Source: Fimenecus sp045595185
GTDB taxonomy: Bacteria > Bacillota > Clostridia > Oscillospirales > Acutalibacteraceae
DNA length: 64,000 nucleotides
Assembly: GCA_045595185.1 (NCBI GenBank)
Contig: JAZNZX010000044.1
Location: 1 to 64,000, forward strand
Reading direction: 5' to 3'
The notes under the pieces are model-generated. The model was not told the DNA's origin. It searched no databases and saw nothing but the letters and a program-made list of their open reading frames with translations. The position numbers and the translations under genes were made by a program. This document shows positions 50,285-59,434 of the stretch, piece by piece (positions within the stretch are counted from its first letter, which is position 1; each line of letters starts with the position of its first letter).

Positions 50285-50728
50285 ATGATACGAAAAAATC
50301 GTTCATTGAAACTTTCAATAGCATTTACAACATTTTTTACAATATTATTATCATTCCTAACATTTTCAGCACCTTGGTCAGTGAATATAATATGCAAAGT
50401 CTTCCATCACGAGCATTTAACGGATTTCCTTTTGTTTATGACATATCTTGCGATTCCTGCAGGGTGGGGAGCGTTGATAATGTTATATAAAATATTATTT
50501 AATGTCAAAAATAAGAAGGTTTTTATAGATGAAAATGTAAAAGTCCTTACAATTCTTTCCTGGCTATGCTTTTATGTAGGTATCATCAGTATGGTTGGTG
50601 CTTTTTTATTTGTAGCATTTGTTCTCGTATCACTTTCTGCATTATTTATAGGACTTATTGTCCGTGTGGTGCGTAACATTATTGAAGAAGCAATTTTATT
50701 GAAAGAAGATAGTGACTTAACGATTTGA
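50285..50728 (+). CDS. DUF2975 membrane protein
   Basis: A 147-residue protein with four hydrophobic helices (13-30, 48-66, 88-110, 115-132). NVKVLTILSWLCFYVGIISM and GLIVRVVRNIIEEAILLKED are typical of DUF2975, a membrane partner generally encoded directly before a small HTH regulator, as here. GGGGTG precedes the ATG. Function unknown. Confidence 0.85.
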   Translation: MIRKNRSLKLSIAFTTFFTILLSFLTFSAPWSVNIICKVFHHEHLTDFLLFMTYLAIPAGWGALIMLYKILFNVKNKKVFIDENVKVLTILSWLCFYVGIISMVGAFLFVAFVLVSLSALFIGLIVRVVRNIIEEAILLKEDSDLTI

Positions 50729-50738
50729 GGTGATTTAT

Positions 50739-50978
50739 ATGGCAATAAAGGTTAATCTTGATATGGTTCTTGCAAGAGCAAAAATGTCATCGGGTGAATT
50801 AGCCGAGAGAGTTGGTATAACTCAGGCAAACTTGTCAATTCTCAAAACAGGTAAGGCAAAGGCTGTGCGTTTCACTACTCTTGAAGCAATTTGTCGTGAG
50901 CTTAATTGTCAACCAGGAGATATACTTGAATATACAGAAGGAGCAAACCTGACACTTGTAGATTCTAAGGAGGCATAG
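50739..50978 (+). CDS. Small XRE-type HTH regulator (YozG-like)
   Basis: A 79-residue single-domain regulator: MAIKVNLDMVLARAKMSSGE, LAERVGITQANLSILKTGKA, CRELNCQPGDILEY. This is the family that accompanies DUF2975 proteins. AGGTGAT fits the ATG at 50739 rather than the upstream start at 50730. Probably controls its own operon, perhaps through the membrane partner. Confidence 0.9.
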   Translation: MAIKVNLDMVLARAKMSSGELAERVGITQANLSILKTGKAKAVRFTTLEAICRELNCQPGDILEYTEGANLTLVDSKEA

Positions 50979-50980
50979 TT

Positions 50981-52201
50981 ATGGAAAGAACTCTTTTGCA
51001 AAAAATATCAAATATTTCATTTTATTTTTTATTAATTGTTTCTTGTTACTTAGCGTCGTGTTCTACATTTGCTCGGTGGGATGATTATGCAACATTATTA
51101 AACTTCACTAGATATGCCTTGATTTTCTTTTCAGGATTTTTTCACCATATTTCATACAAATATAAAACATTATGGATTTTAAGTACAATCATACTTGTAT
51201 TACACGGAATAACTGCCGTTATTTTTTCTGTTGTAAATGAAGCGATGCTTATAGTTGAAATTATCGCTTTTGTAATATTGTTAACTGTTCATTTCCTTTC
51301 TCGTGGAAAATTTGATGGTGAGATAAAAATTCACGAGTTTGATGTTAAAAGAGAAGACGGCAAATATGTAAAAGTATCTTTTAAAGAAAAAATTCCTGAC
51401 AAATCAGTTGGGATAGACTTAAAAACCATAGCAAAAGAATTTCTTAAAACGGTTTTAATAGTGTTTGTTATCTTGGTGATTTTGTTCTTTGCTTTTGTAA
51501 TATTCTTTATATTTGATGACGGTGATTTTAAAGAAGAAGTAAAGGATTTACCTACTGAGATGGTATCACAAGAATATCTTGCTGAGTTTAATTCAAGTGA
51601 CTATGTAAGACTTGAATGGGATAGCTTGAATATTGAGAAAGACAACTGTTATTATAATAATGATGCAGAGTATATTGTTGTATCAGAGCCAACAAGAATG
51701 ATATCTAAATCAGGCAAGGCTACTGAAAGCACTTATTGGCAGATGGGTGATAACAAAAACTTTATAATGAAGCTTGTTGATGAAGACTTTGGTAACTGGA
51801 CAAGAGCATATTATATGCACAAGGATTGTGCTTTACCAAATGAAAACGATAAAATTATAAAAGTAACAACTCGACAAGATAAAGAGTTTAAATTTAGTGA
51901 AAGTCAAGTTAACTATATTGAAAATTTGGTTAAAAACTTTGATGATGATTTAACAGTCAAACCCGAAACCGAGTTTTTAAATGAAAATGGCTTTTTAGAT
52001 GATTATGATTTAGTCTTCTGTTTTGAAGACTTTGATGATATTCGTCTTACTTGTTGTAGTGTAGTAGAAGATAAAAATGGTCAATGGTATTTATATCAAG
52101 AAAGTTATTATGGCTATAATAACGGTGAAGAAATTAAACTCTATGATTTGGAAGAGCTTCCACAGGATATTTGTGATGCAATAAACGAATCATTTAATTA
52201 A
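50981..52201 (+). CDS. Membrane protein with C-terminal soluble domain, unknown function
   Basis: A 406-residue protein, third gene of the DUF2975-HTH operon (2 nt after the HTH stop). Hydrophobic segments are at ~10-30, 45-60, 68-85, 90-108 and a strong one at ~157-185 (LIVFVILVILFFAFVIFFIF). From ~200 on there is an acidic soluble region (YVRLEWDSLNIEKDNCYYNN; LVFCFEDFDDIRLTCCSVVE). No known family is recognised. Codon use is AT-richer than the housekeeping neighbours. Confidence 0.65.
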   Translation: MERTLLQKISNISFYFLLIVSCYLASCSTFARWDDYATLLNFTRYALIFFSGFFHHISYKYKTLWILSTIILVLHGITAVIFSVVNEAMLIVEIIAFVILLTVHFLSRGKFDGEIKIHEFDVKREDGKYVKVSFKEKIPDKSVGIDLKTIAKEFLKTVLIVFVILVILFFAFVIFFIFDDGDFKEEVKDLPTEMVSQEYLAEFNSSDYVRLEWDSLNIEKDNCYYNNDAEYIVVSEPTRMISKSGKATESTYWQMGDNKNFIMKLVDEDFGNWTRAYYMHKDCALPNENDKIIKVTTRQDKEFKFSESQVNYIENLVKNFDDDLTVKPETEFLNENGFLDDYDLVFCFEDFDDIRLTCCSVVEDKNGQWYLYQESYYGYNNGEEIKLYDLEELPQDICDAINESFN

Positions 52202-52208
52202 ATACAAA

Positions 52209-52236
52209 GGGACAGACATCCTTGTCTGTCCTTTTT
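52209..52236 (+). terminator. Terminator of the DUF2975/HTH operon
   Basis: GGACAGACA / TGTCTGTCC stem with TCCT loop, TTTTT tail. Confidence 0.92.
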
Positions 52237-52276
52237 CAGATAATAAAGAATATATAAAAAATAATAAACACAAAGA

Positions 52277-52306
52277 AAAAACGGACATCGTTTGATGTCC
52301 GTTAAT
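52277..52306 (-). terminator. Terminator of rpmB
   Basis: On the minus strand ACGGACATC / GATGTCCGT with AAAC loop and TTTTTT tail. Confidence 0.9.
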
Positions 52307-52325
52307 TTTCGTATTCGCTTTTGAA

Positions 52326-52514
52326 TTAAACTGCTCTTTCAACCTTACCTGAGCGAAGGCAACGAGTGCAAGCATAAACTCTCTTAGGAGAGCCGTTAAC
52401 AACTGCCTTAACTCTCTTAACGTTTGGCTTCCATGTTCTGTTTGAACGTCTGTGTGAGTGAGAAACCTTAATACCGAAAGCTACGTCTTTACCACAATAT
52501 TCGCATTTTGCCAT
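52326..52514 (-). CDS. rpmB: 50S ribosomal protein L28
   Basis: A 62-residue L28 of the short zinc-binding type, with CxxC pairs in MAKCEYCGKDV and YACTRCLRSG, and the central SHSHRRSNRTWKPNVKRVKA. AAGGAGGTG precedes the ATG. Monocistronic, divergent from recA. Confidence 0.97.
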   Translation of the reverse strand: MAKCEYCGKDVAFGIKVSHSHRRSNRTWKPNVKRVKAVVNGSPKRVYACTRCLRSGKVERAV

Positions 52515-52641
52515 TTCAAAGGCACCTCCTTGTTTACGGGGATATAAATAATCAAATTACAACAAGAGACATTGTAACAGAAACTTTTATATTTTGCAAG
52601 TGTTTTTTGAAAAATATTTTAAATAAAATACAGAAAAATAC

Positions 52642-52692
52642 TTGCATTTTGAAAACAAATAATATATAATATATTCAAACGAACATTTGTAC
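52642..52692 (+). promoter_or_regulatory. recA promoter with LexA-like box
   Basis: TTGCAT (52642-52647), 17-bp spacer, TATAAT (52665-52670). GAACATTTGTAC at 52681-52692, near the start site, resembles the Gram-positive LexA box GAAC-N4-GTTC with one changed position. SOS control is therefore probable but not certain. Confidence 0.7.
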
Positions 52693-52710
52693 GATTGCGA
52701 GGTAATTAAA

Positions 52711-53814
52711 ATGGCTGATAAAAAGAAGGCGTTGGAAACTGCTTTGTTGCAGATAGAAAAGGAACACGGTAAAGGTGCTGTTATGCGTCTCGGTGAAAAT
52801 AATACACTTAATGTTGAGGCAATTTCAACAGGTTCAATTTCCCTTGACCACGCAACAGGTATCGGTGGCTTGCCGAGAGGCAGAATTATTGAAATTTACG
52901 GACCTGAATCTTCAGGTAAAACAACTCTTGCCTTACAGGTTGTTGCTGAGGCACAAAAGCTTGGTGGCGAGGCTGCTTTTATCGATGCTGAACACGCTCT
53001 CGACCCTGAATATGCACAGAATTTAGGTGTTGATGTCAATTCACTTCTTGTTTCACAGCCTGATAACGGTGAACAGGCACTTGAAATTACTGAGGCCCTT
53101 GCTCGTTCAGGTGCTCTTGATGTAATTATCGTTGACTCTGTTGCTGCCCTTGTTCCTCGTGCTGAAATCGAAGGTGATATGGGGGATAGCCATGTCGGTC
53201 TTCACGCTCGTCTTATGTCACAGGCACTTCGTAAGCTTACAGGTGTAATCAACAAGTCAAACACAGTTGTTATTTTCATCAACCAGCTTCGTGAAAAGGT
53301 TGGTGTTGTTTACGGCAACCCTGAGGTTACAACAGGTGGTCGTGCCCTTAAATTCTATACAACTATGCGAATTGATGTTCGTCGTGTTGAACAGCTTAAG
53401 GGTGCAGGTAATGAATTTATCGGTTCAAGAACAAGAGCAAAGATTGTAAAGAATAAGGTTGCTCCACCGTTCAAAGAGGCTGAATTTGACATTATGTATG
53501 GCGAAGGCATCTCAAAAATCGGTGAAATTGTTGACCTTGGCGTTAAATTTGACATTCTTAAAAAGAGTGGTGCATGGTTCTATTACGGTGAACAGCGTCT
53601 TGGTCAGGGCAGAGAAAATGTTAAGCTTCTCTTTAAGCAGGACGAGGTTCTGGCTACTGAAATCGAAAAGCAGATTCGCGAAAAAATGCAGGAGCTTACA
53701 AGTGCAAAGAAAACAACAACTCCTCCTGTGTCACAGCCTGAAATCGTAAAAGTTCCCACTACAAGAGCTGCAGCTCGTGCAACACTTGATATTGCAGTTG
53801 ATGATGACGAATAA
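52711..53814 (+). CDS. recA: Recombinase RecA
   Basis: A 367-residue RecA: Walker A GPESSGKTTLALQVVAEAQ (~65-83), Walker B VIIVDSVAALVPRAEIEGDM, L1/L2 loops around GDSHVGLHARLMSQALRKLT and NQLREKVGVVYGNPEVTTGG, and the signature ALKFYTTMRIDVRR. The ATG at 52711 (MADKKKALETALLQIEKEHG) follows GAGGT. The acidic C-tail DDDE is present. Its stop overlaps the recX start by one base (TAATG). Confidence 0.98.
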   Translation: MADKKKALETALLQIEKEHGKGAVMRLGENNTLNVEAISTGSISLDHATGIGGLPRGRIIEIYGPESSGKTTLALQVVAEAQKLGGEAAFIDAEHALDPEYAQNLGVDVNSLLVSQPDNGEQALEITEALARSGALDVIIVDSVAALVPRAEIEGDMGDSHVGLHARLMSQALRKLTGVINKSNTVVIFINQLREKVGVVYGNPEVTTGGRALKFYTTMRIDVRRVEQLKGAGNEFIGSRTRAKIVKNKVAPPFKEAEFDIMYGEGISKIGEIVDLGVKFDILKKSGAWFYYGEQRLGQGRENVKLLFKQDEVLATEIEKQIREKMQELTSAKKTTTPPVSQPEIVKVPTTRAAARATLDIAVDDDE

Positions 53815-54440
53815 TGAAGCTGACGGTTAAAGAGGGCAAAGCCAACAAGATTCATATCTATGTTGACGAGGAATACCGTGCCACTGTTGACAGTGACTAT
53901 TGGTATTCGGAAAAATATCGCAATTTAAAAGAAATTAATGAAGAAGAACTGACTGAGTTGCTTGACTCGGTCAGTTTTCGTCGTGCTTATAACAAAGGTC
54001 TTGACTTACTTTCCCGAAGACCCTACGGTGTAAAAGAGCTTATTAAAAAGCTTTGTGAAAAGGGTCACGAAAAAGAGTCAAGCGAAAGGGCTTGTGAAAG
54101 ACTTCTTGAACTTCGTTTGCTGGGTGACGAAGAATATGCGAGAATTCTTGCCAATGACCTGATTGAACGAAAAAAATACAGTATTAAAAGAGTGAAGCAG
54201 GAATTGTCTTTTCGTGGAATTTCAAGGGAAATTATTGAAAATACCGTTGATTCTCTTGACAATGATGCTGAAAACCGTATTATATTAGTAATCAAGAAAA
54301 AATATATAAATAAATTAAATGATGAAAAAGGCAGAAAAAGAGCCATTGACGGTCTTATGCGTCTTGGCTATTCCTATTCGGAAATCAAATCTGCCTTGAA
54401 TACTCTTTCGGAATTTGATGAGGACGAAAATTATGACTAA
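53814..54440 (+). CDS. recX: RecA regulatory protein RecX
   Basis: A 208-residue RecX with repeated three-helix modules: LLSRRPYGVKELIKKLCEKG (~62-81), LLGDEEYARILANDLIERKK and VKQELSFRGISREIIENTVD. RecX modulates RecA filaments. Start overlaps the recA stop by one nt and its end overlaps rimO by 8 nt, so recA-recX-rimO-pgsA form one translationally coupled cluster. Confidence 0.93.
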   Translation: MKLTVKEGKANKIHIYVDEEYRATVDSDYWYSEKYRNLKEINEEELTELLDSVSFRRAYNKGLDLLSRRPYGVKELIKKLCEKGHEKESSERACERLLELRLLGDEEYARILANDLIERKKYSIKRVKQELSFRGISREIIENTVDSLDNDAENRIILVIKKKYINKLNDEKGRKRAIDGLMRLGYSYSEIKSALNTLSEFDEDENYD

Positions 54441-55758
54441 AAAAGTTGGTATGATATCTTTGGGATGTCCCAAAAATCAGGTTGATGCCGAAATAATGCT
54501 TTCAAAACTTCAGAATAATGGCTTTGAAATTGTGTCTGACCCTGCCGAAGCAGATGTTGTTATTGTAAACACCTGTGGCTTTATTGAAGATGCAAAGAAA
54601 GAATCAATTGAAAATATTCTTGATATGATTTCATATAAAGAGGATTGTCCCGACCTTAAGGTGCTTGTGACAGGTTGTCTTGCAGAAAGATATCAGGCAG
54701 AAATTTTCAAGGAAATTCCCGAAACTGATGCAGTAATCGGCATTGGTGCAAACGAAGATATATGTGAAGTTTGCGACAGAATTATAAATGGCGAAAAGGT
54801 TGAACTGTTTCCACCAAAAACCGACCTTAAAATCGAGGGCGACAGAATACTCACAACACCACCGTATTCAGCATATCTTAAAATTGCAGAGGGTTGTTCA
54901 AATCATTGTACCTACTGTGCAATTCCGTCTATTCGTGGACCTTTCCGTAGCCGACCAAGTGAAAGCATTCTCAAAGAAGCAAAAAAACTCGCTGACGAGG
55001 GTGTAAAGGAACTCATTGTTGTTGCACAGGATACAACTCGATATGGTGAAGATTTATACGGTAAAAATGCACTTGTGCCACTTCTTAAATCACTTTCATT
55101 GATTGACGGTATCCAGTGGATTAGACTTCTTTACCTTTATCCTGAAAGAATTGATGATGCACTTGTTGACGAAATTGCAAATAACGAAAAAATTGTAAAA
55201 TATATGGATATTCCGCTTCAGCATTGTAATAAAAATGTGCTTAAACGAATGAACCGTCACGGTGACAGAGAAAGCCTTACTGCACTTCTTAATAAAATCC
55301 GTGAAAAGATTGACGGAATTACAATCCGTACAACATTTATCGCAGGTTTTCCTGGTGAGACTGAAGAAGAATTCAATGAACTTTGCGAATTTGCCCAAGA
55401 AATGCGATTTGAAAGAATGGGTTGTTTTGCATATTCGGAGGAAGAGGGTACTCCTGCTGCAAAACTTGATGGTATGCTCGATTTTGAAATTCGTCAGGAA
55501 CGCGCTGATATTATAAATGAACGACAGAGTGCTATTCTTGACGAAATCAACGATGCGTTAATCGGTAAAACTCTTGCTGTGATTGTTGAGGGTTATGATC
55601 CTTATTCAGATGCATATTATGGAAGAACATATATGGATGCACCTGAAATTGATACACAGATTTACTTTACTTGCGGATTTGAATTAAATGATGGGGATAT
55701 TGTGGAAGTTGAGGTAATAAACGTCATTGACGGAGAATTAACTGGAGAAGTAGTATGA
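54433..55758 (+). CDS. rimO: Ribosomal protein S12 methylthiotransferase RimO
   Basis: A 441-residue radical-SAM methylthiotransferase that modifies an aspartate in S12. N-terminal UPF0004 domain with GMISLGCPKNQVDAEIMLSK and VNTCGFIEDAKKESI (cluster cysteines at ~10, 46 and 80); radical SAM motif EGCSNHCTYCAIPSIRG (~152-168); YLYPERIDDALVDEI and MDIPLQHCNKNVLKRMNR typical of RimO; C-terminal TRAM domain. The ATG at 54433 (MTKKVGM) follows GAGGA; the upstream in-frame start at 54415 lies far inside recX. Confidence 0.95.
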   Translation: MTKKVGMISLGCPKNQVDAEIMLSKLQNNGFEIVSDPAEADVVIVNTCGFIEDAKKESIENILDMISYKEDCPDLKVLVTGCLAERYQAEIFKEIPETDAVIGIGANEDICEVCDRIINGEKVELFPPKTDLKIEGDRILTTPPYSAYLKIAEGCSNHCTYCAIPSIRGPFRSRPSESILKEAKKLADEGVKELIVVAQDTTRYGEDLYGKNALVPLLKSLSLIDGIQWIRLLYLYPERIDDALVDEIANNEKIVKYMDIPLQHCNKNVLKRMNRHGDRESLTALLNKIREKIDGITIRTTFIAGFPGETEEEFNELCEFAQEMRFERMGCFAYSEEEGTPAAKLDGMLDFEIRQERADIINERQSAILDEINDALIGKTLAVIVEGYDPYSDAYYGRTYMDAPEIDTQIYFTCGFELNDGDIVEVEVINVIDGELTGEVV

Positions 55759-56345
55759 AATTAAATACTCCAAATATGCTGACAATAGCAAGAATTATAA
55801 TAACACCATTTTTTCTGTGGATAATTCTCTTGGAAAATTTGCCACACAGATTTTTAATTGCCTGTATTGTTTTCTCAATTGGTGCAATTACCGATGCTGT
55901 TGACGGACATCTTGCAAGAAAGAATAATCAAATTACAAATTTTGGTAAATTCCTTGACCCCATTGCCGATAAAGTTTTGACCACATCTGCATTGTTGGCA
56001 TTTGTGTCAATGGGACTTTGCAACATTTGGATTGTGATGCTTGTTTTAACTCGTGAATTTGCCATAGCATCTGTGAGAATGATTGCAGCATCAGGTGGCG
56101 TTGTAATTCCTGCAAATATATGGGGAAAAATCAAAACAGTAACACAAATGGTTTTTACAATTTTAATTATGCTTTTGGGTGAAGCATATTATATTGTGGA
56201 AAATCAGTATGCAGAATTGTTTTCAAGACTTCCTGATTTGTCACTTGTTTCCAACGGATTATTGTGGATTACTGCAATTTTCACCGTTGTTTCAGGTGTG
56301 ATTTATTTAATCGATAGCAGAAAAATAATTGATTTCACAAAGTAA
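55755..56345 (+). CDS. pgsA: CDP-diacylglycerol--glycerol-3-phosphate 3-phosphatidyltransferase
   Basis: A 196-residue membrane enzyme making phosphatidylglycerol phosphate. The CDP-alcohol phosphotransferase motif is complete: DAVDGHLARKNNQITNFGKF followed by LDPIADK (~47-73), with D-x2-DG-x2-AR-x8-G-x3-D-x3-D spacing. Start MKLNTPNMLTIARIIITPFF is typical. Starts 4 nt before the rimO stop (ATGA). The next promoter overlaps its stop codon. Confidence 0.96.
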   Translation: MKLNTPNMLTIARIIITPFFLWIILLENLPHRFLIACIVFSIGAITDAVDGHLARKNNQITNFGKFLDPIADKVLTTSALLAFVSMGLCNIWIVMLVLTREFAIASVRMIAASGGVVIPANIWGKIKTVTQMVFTILIMLLGEAYYIVENQYAELFSRLPDLSLVSNGLLWITAIFTVVSGVIYLIDSRKIIDFTK

Positions 56346-56610
56346 TTGCATTTTTTGAAAATGTGTGATAGAATACTAACAATATGAATAAAAACTGTGA
56401 CCGAAAAGAGTAGCAGTATGGTTTTTTACAAGAGATTATGGGTCATCGGCTGAAAGCCTGTATTAAAAAATAACTGTGAAGTGCGTTCGTGAGTTGATGT
56501 GGGGAAATACACATCCGTGTGGCTGCGTTATTAGCCTATCGAGTTATAAATCGAAGTGGAACCGCGATTATTCGCCTTCGTCTGTTTATTCAGATGAAGG
56601 TGTTTTTTTA
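56346..56610 (+). promoter_or_regulatory. T-box leader (cysteine specific) with promoter and terminator
   Basis: Promoter TTGCAT (56346-56351), 17-bp spacer, TAGAAT (56369-56374). The leader has an AGTAGCAG motif in Stem I, a candidate specifier TGC (Cys) at 56482-56484 within GAAGTGCGTTC, the T-box AAGTGGAACCGCGA at 56554-56567, and a terminator stem CGCCTTCGTCTG / CAGATGAAGGTG with TTTTTTT. Uncharged tRNA-Cys should stabilise the antiterminator and turn on cysE-cysS. The specifier call agrees with the downstream genes. Confidence 0.93.
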
Positions 56611-56631
56611 TTTTATATGGAGGAATGAACT

Positions 56632-57282
56632 TTGTTCAAAAGACTAAAAGAAGATATTCAAACAGTCAAGGAACGAGACCCTGCTGCGTCAGGTGTTCTT
56701 GAAATTTTGTTTTTATATCCGGGACTTAAAGCTATAAGAATGCACAGAGTTGCACATTGGTTCTTTAAGCACAATATGAAGTTCATAGCTCGTGCAATTT
56801 CTCAGCACGCAGTTAAAAAGACGAATATAGAAATTCATCCCGGTGCTACAATCGGAAGACGCTTTTTTATCGACCACGGAACAGGTGTTGTAATCGGTGA
56901 AACTGCCGAAATCGGTGATGATGTAACACTTTATCAGGGCGTTACATTGGGTGGTACGGGTAAAGATACAGGAAAACGACATCCTACAATCGGTAATGGT
57001 GTTATGATTGGTTCAGGCGCCAAGGTTTTAGGGCCTTTTAAGGTTGGTGACTATTCAAACATCGCGTCAGGTGCTGTGGTGCTTGACGAAATTCCACCGA
57101 ATTCAACGGCTGTGGGCGTTCCGGCTCGTGTTGTTAAGCGAAACGGAAAACGCGTTGACAATCTTGACCAGGTGCATATTCCTGACCCTGTTTCACAGGA
57201 ATTCTGTAAGCTTAATGCAAAAATTGAAAGACTTGAAAAAGAGCTTTTGAAATATAAAGAAAAGGAAGAAAAAGGTGAGTAA
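56632..57282 (+). CDS. cysE: Serine O-acetyltransferase
   Basis: A 216-residue CysE that acetylates serine for cysteine synthesis. N-terminal helical part (KAIRMHRVAHWFFKH) and a left-handed beta-helix with hexapeptide repeats: IEIHPGATIGRRFFIDHGTG, VVIGETAEIGDDVTLYQGVT and LGGTGKDTGKRHPTIGNGVM. His of FIDHGTG and the GKR loop are catalytic features. A TTG start is used: GGAGGA (56619-56624) is spaced 7 nt. A basic/acidic C-terminal helix (KIERLEKELLKYKEKEEKG) follows. Controlled by the cysteine T-box; 2 nt before cysS. Confidence 0.96.
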   Translation: MFKRLKEDIQTVKERDPAASGVLEILFLYPGLKAIRMHRVAHWFFKHNMKFIARAISQHAVKKTNIEIHPGATIGRRFFIDHGTGVVIGETAEIGDDVTLYQGVTLGGTGKDTGKRHPTIGNGVMIGSGAKVLGPFKVGDYSNIASGAVVLDEIPPNSTAVGVPARVVKRNGKRVDNLDQVHIPDPVSQEFCKLNAKIERLEKELLKYKEKEEKGE

Positions 57283-57284
57283 CT

Positions 57285-58685
57285 ATGAAAATTTTTAACA
57301 CTCTTACACGAAGAAAAGAAGAACTTAAAACAATTACACCAAATGAATTGAAGGTTTACGCTTGCGGACCAACAGTTTATAACTATATTCATATCGGTAA
57401 CGCTCGTCCGCTTTGCGTGTTTGACACATTCAGAAGATATATGGAATATCGCGGATACAAAGTGAATTTCGTTCAAAACTTTACCGATATTGACGACAAG
57501 ATTATCCGTCGTGCAAACGAAGAAGGAACAGATTACAAAACTGTTTCTGAAAAGTATATTGAAGAATTCTGGACAGATGCAAAGGGTATGAATGTGCGTG
57601 AAGCAACCGTTCATCCAAAGGCAACTGAAAACATTGACGAAATCATCAATATCGTAAGCACTCTCATTGAAAAAGGCTATGCTTATGCGGTTGATAACGG
57701 TGACGTTTATTTCAGTCCAAAACAGTTCAAGGAATATGGTAAACTTTCACATCAGCCACTTGAGGACCTTGAAGCAGGTGCTCGTATCAATATCGGTGAA
57801 GTAAAACGCGAACCAATGGACTTTGCTCTCTGGAAGAGTGCAAAACCGGGTGAACCATATTGGGAATCACCTTGGGGACATGGCAGACCAGGTTGGCATA
57901 TTGAATGTTCAGCAATGGTAAGAAGATACCTTGGTGAAACAATTGATATTCATTGTGGTGGTCAGGACCTTGTTTTCCCTCACCACGAAAATGAAATTGC
58001 ACAGAGTGAATGCTGTAATGGTGTTCCTTTCGCAAACTATTGGATGCACAACGGATTCATAAGCGTTGACAATGTTAAGATGTCAAAGTCTTTAGGCAAC
58101 TTCTTCACAGTTCGTGATGTTGCTGATGAATACGGCTATGAACCAATCCGTTATTTCCTTATTTCATCTCATTACAGAAGCCCAATCAACTATAGCGTTG
58201 ATATTATCGAACAGTGCAAGGCATCTCTTGTTCGTCTTTATAACTGTCGTGAAAGCCTTGATTTTGCACTCAAGAACGCATCTGCGAATGTTCCTGAAAA
58301 TGCAGAAGAAATCAAAAAGGCAATTGATGCTCGTCGTGACCAGTTCGTTCGCGTTATGGACGATGACCTTAACACAGCTGATGCTATTACAGCAGTATTT
58401 GAGCTTGTAAAGGACATTAACACAAAGGTTATTACTGACGAACCATCAAAAGAACTTGTTGAATACGCAACAAAGCTCTTTGACGAGCTTACAGGTGTTC
58501 TTGGTCTTGTTTACAACAGAAAGACAGAAAGCCTTGACGACGAAATCGAAAAGCTTATTGAGGCTCGTACTCAGGCACGTAAGGACAGAAACTGGGCAGA
58601 GGCTGACAGAATCCGTGATGAACTCAAAGCGCAGGGCATCGTACTTGAGGATACACCACAAGGTGTAAAATGGCACAGAGAATAA
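57285..58685 (+). CDS. cysS: Cysteine--tRNA ligase
   Basis: A 466-residue class I synthetase. HIGH-type motif in YACGPTVYNYIHIGNARP (~26-43), zinc-ligand region WHIECSAMVRRYLG and CGGQDLVFPHHENEIAQSEC, and KMSKS (~266). C-terminal anticodon-binding part with RNWAEADRIRDELKAQGI. Sharing a T-box and operon with cysE couples cysteine synthesis to tRNA charging. Confidence 0.97.
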   Translation: MKIFNTLTRRKEELKTITPNELKVYACGPTVYNYIHIGNARPLCVFDTFRRYMEYRGYKVNFVQNFTDIDDKIIRRANEEGTDYKTVSEKYIEEFWTDAKGMNVREATVHPKATENIDEIINIVSTLIEKGYAYAVDNGDVYFSPKQFKEYGKLSHQPLEDLEAGARINIGEVKREPMDFALWKSAKPGEPYWESPWGHGRPGWHIECSAMVRRYLGETIDIHCGGQDLVFPHHENEIAQSECCNGVPFANYWMHNGFISVDNVKMSKSLGNFFTVRDVADEYGYEPIRYFLISSHYRSPINYSVDIIEQCKASLVRLYNCRESLDFALKNASANVPENAEEIKKAIDARRDQFVRVMDDDLNTADAITAVFELVKDINTKVITDEPSKELVEYATKLFDELTGVLGLVYNRKTESLDDEIEKLIEARTQARKDRNWAEADRIRDELKAQGIVLEDTPQGVKWHRE

Positions 58686-58716
58686 TTCTCTCAGCGGCTA
58701 TTTTTCCGCCATAACT

Positions 58717-58761
58717 CGCTCAAAATACTCGTTAATACACAGAGTGTTTTGGGCGTTTTTG
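58717..58761 (+). terminator. Terminator of cysE-cysS
   Basis: A 14-bp stem with G-U pairs, CGCTCAAAATACTC / GAGTGTTTTGGGCG, followed by TTTTT. Confidence 0.8.
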
Positions 58762-58822
58762 GGCGGTTCTGACAAAAAAATATCTCGCTGATAGTAGTAA
58801 TAAAATTTAATAAGCGGTTTTG

Positions 58823-59299
58823 TTAAACCCTGTTACACATAAATGTAATGCTATAATCATTACAGACAATTGTATATTTATATCTGCCGACGGTGATTAC
58901 TGAATTTCCGTCGGCAAATTTTATGTCTTCATTAAAGAATTCCGACTCGGTAAATATTTTCATCTGACCTTCAAAATCATTTCCTGTAAAAATACTGCAC
59001 ATCTGACAATATGTGTTTTTCGTCTGCTCAATGTCACCGTCAGCGGTAACGAGTATGCTGACACTTTTAATATAATTATTACTGTCAAGCAAAAGGGAAA
59101 TAAGCAGATTATCCCTTGATAAAAACAGATAGTTTTCCTTGTCCTGTTTTCCTAAAATGAAATCACTTGTAAGAAAATTCGTGTCGTATGTACTGTTCAT
59201 TCTTTCTGTGAATTGTTGGACACCGAATTTGCTTTCTTTTGAACAGGATGAAAGAAAAACTGTTATAAAAATCAAAAGAATTGCCAATAATTTCTTCAT
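58823..59299 (-). CDS. Lipoprotein, unknown function
   Basis: A 158-residue lipoprotein; signal MKKLLAILLIFITVFLSSC with lipobox LSSC. The mature chain (FGVQQFTERMNSTYDTNFLT; KSVSILVTADGDIEQTKNTY) has an alpha/beta pattern and three cysteines but no known motif. It is divergent from the MacB-like adaptor gene. Confidence 0.75.
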   Translation of the reverse strand: MKKLLAILLIFITVFLSSCSKESKFGVQQFTERMNSTYDTNFLTSDFILGKQDKENYLFLSRDNLLISLLLDSNNYIKSVSILVTADGDIEQTKNTYCQMCSIFTGNDFEGQMKIFTESEFFNEDIKFADGNSVITVGRYKYTIVCNDYSITFMCNRV

Positions 59300-59434
59300 A
59301 ATACGTTCTCCGTCTTAATACTTTTTATTTATATATATGAAAAATTTGAGAAATTAACAATTTTTTTACAATTTCCATATTGGAAATTACTTTAAAAAGG
59401 TGTACAATAAAGTGATAAAATATTATGAAGGATA

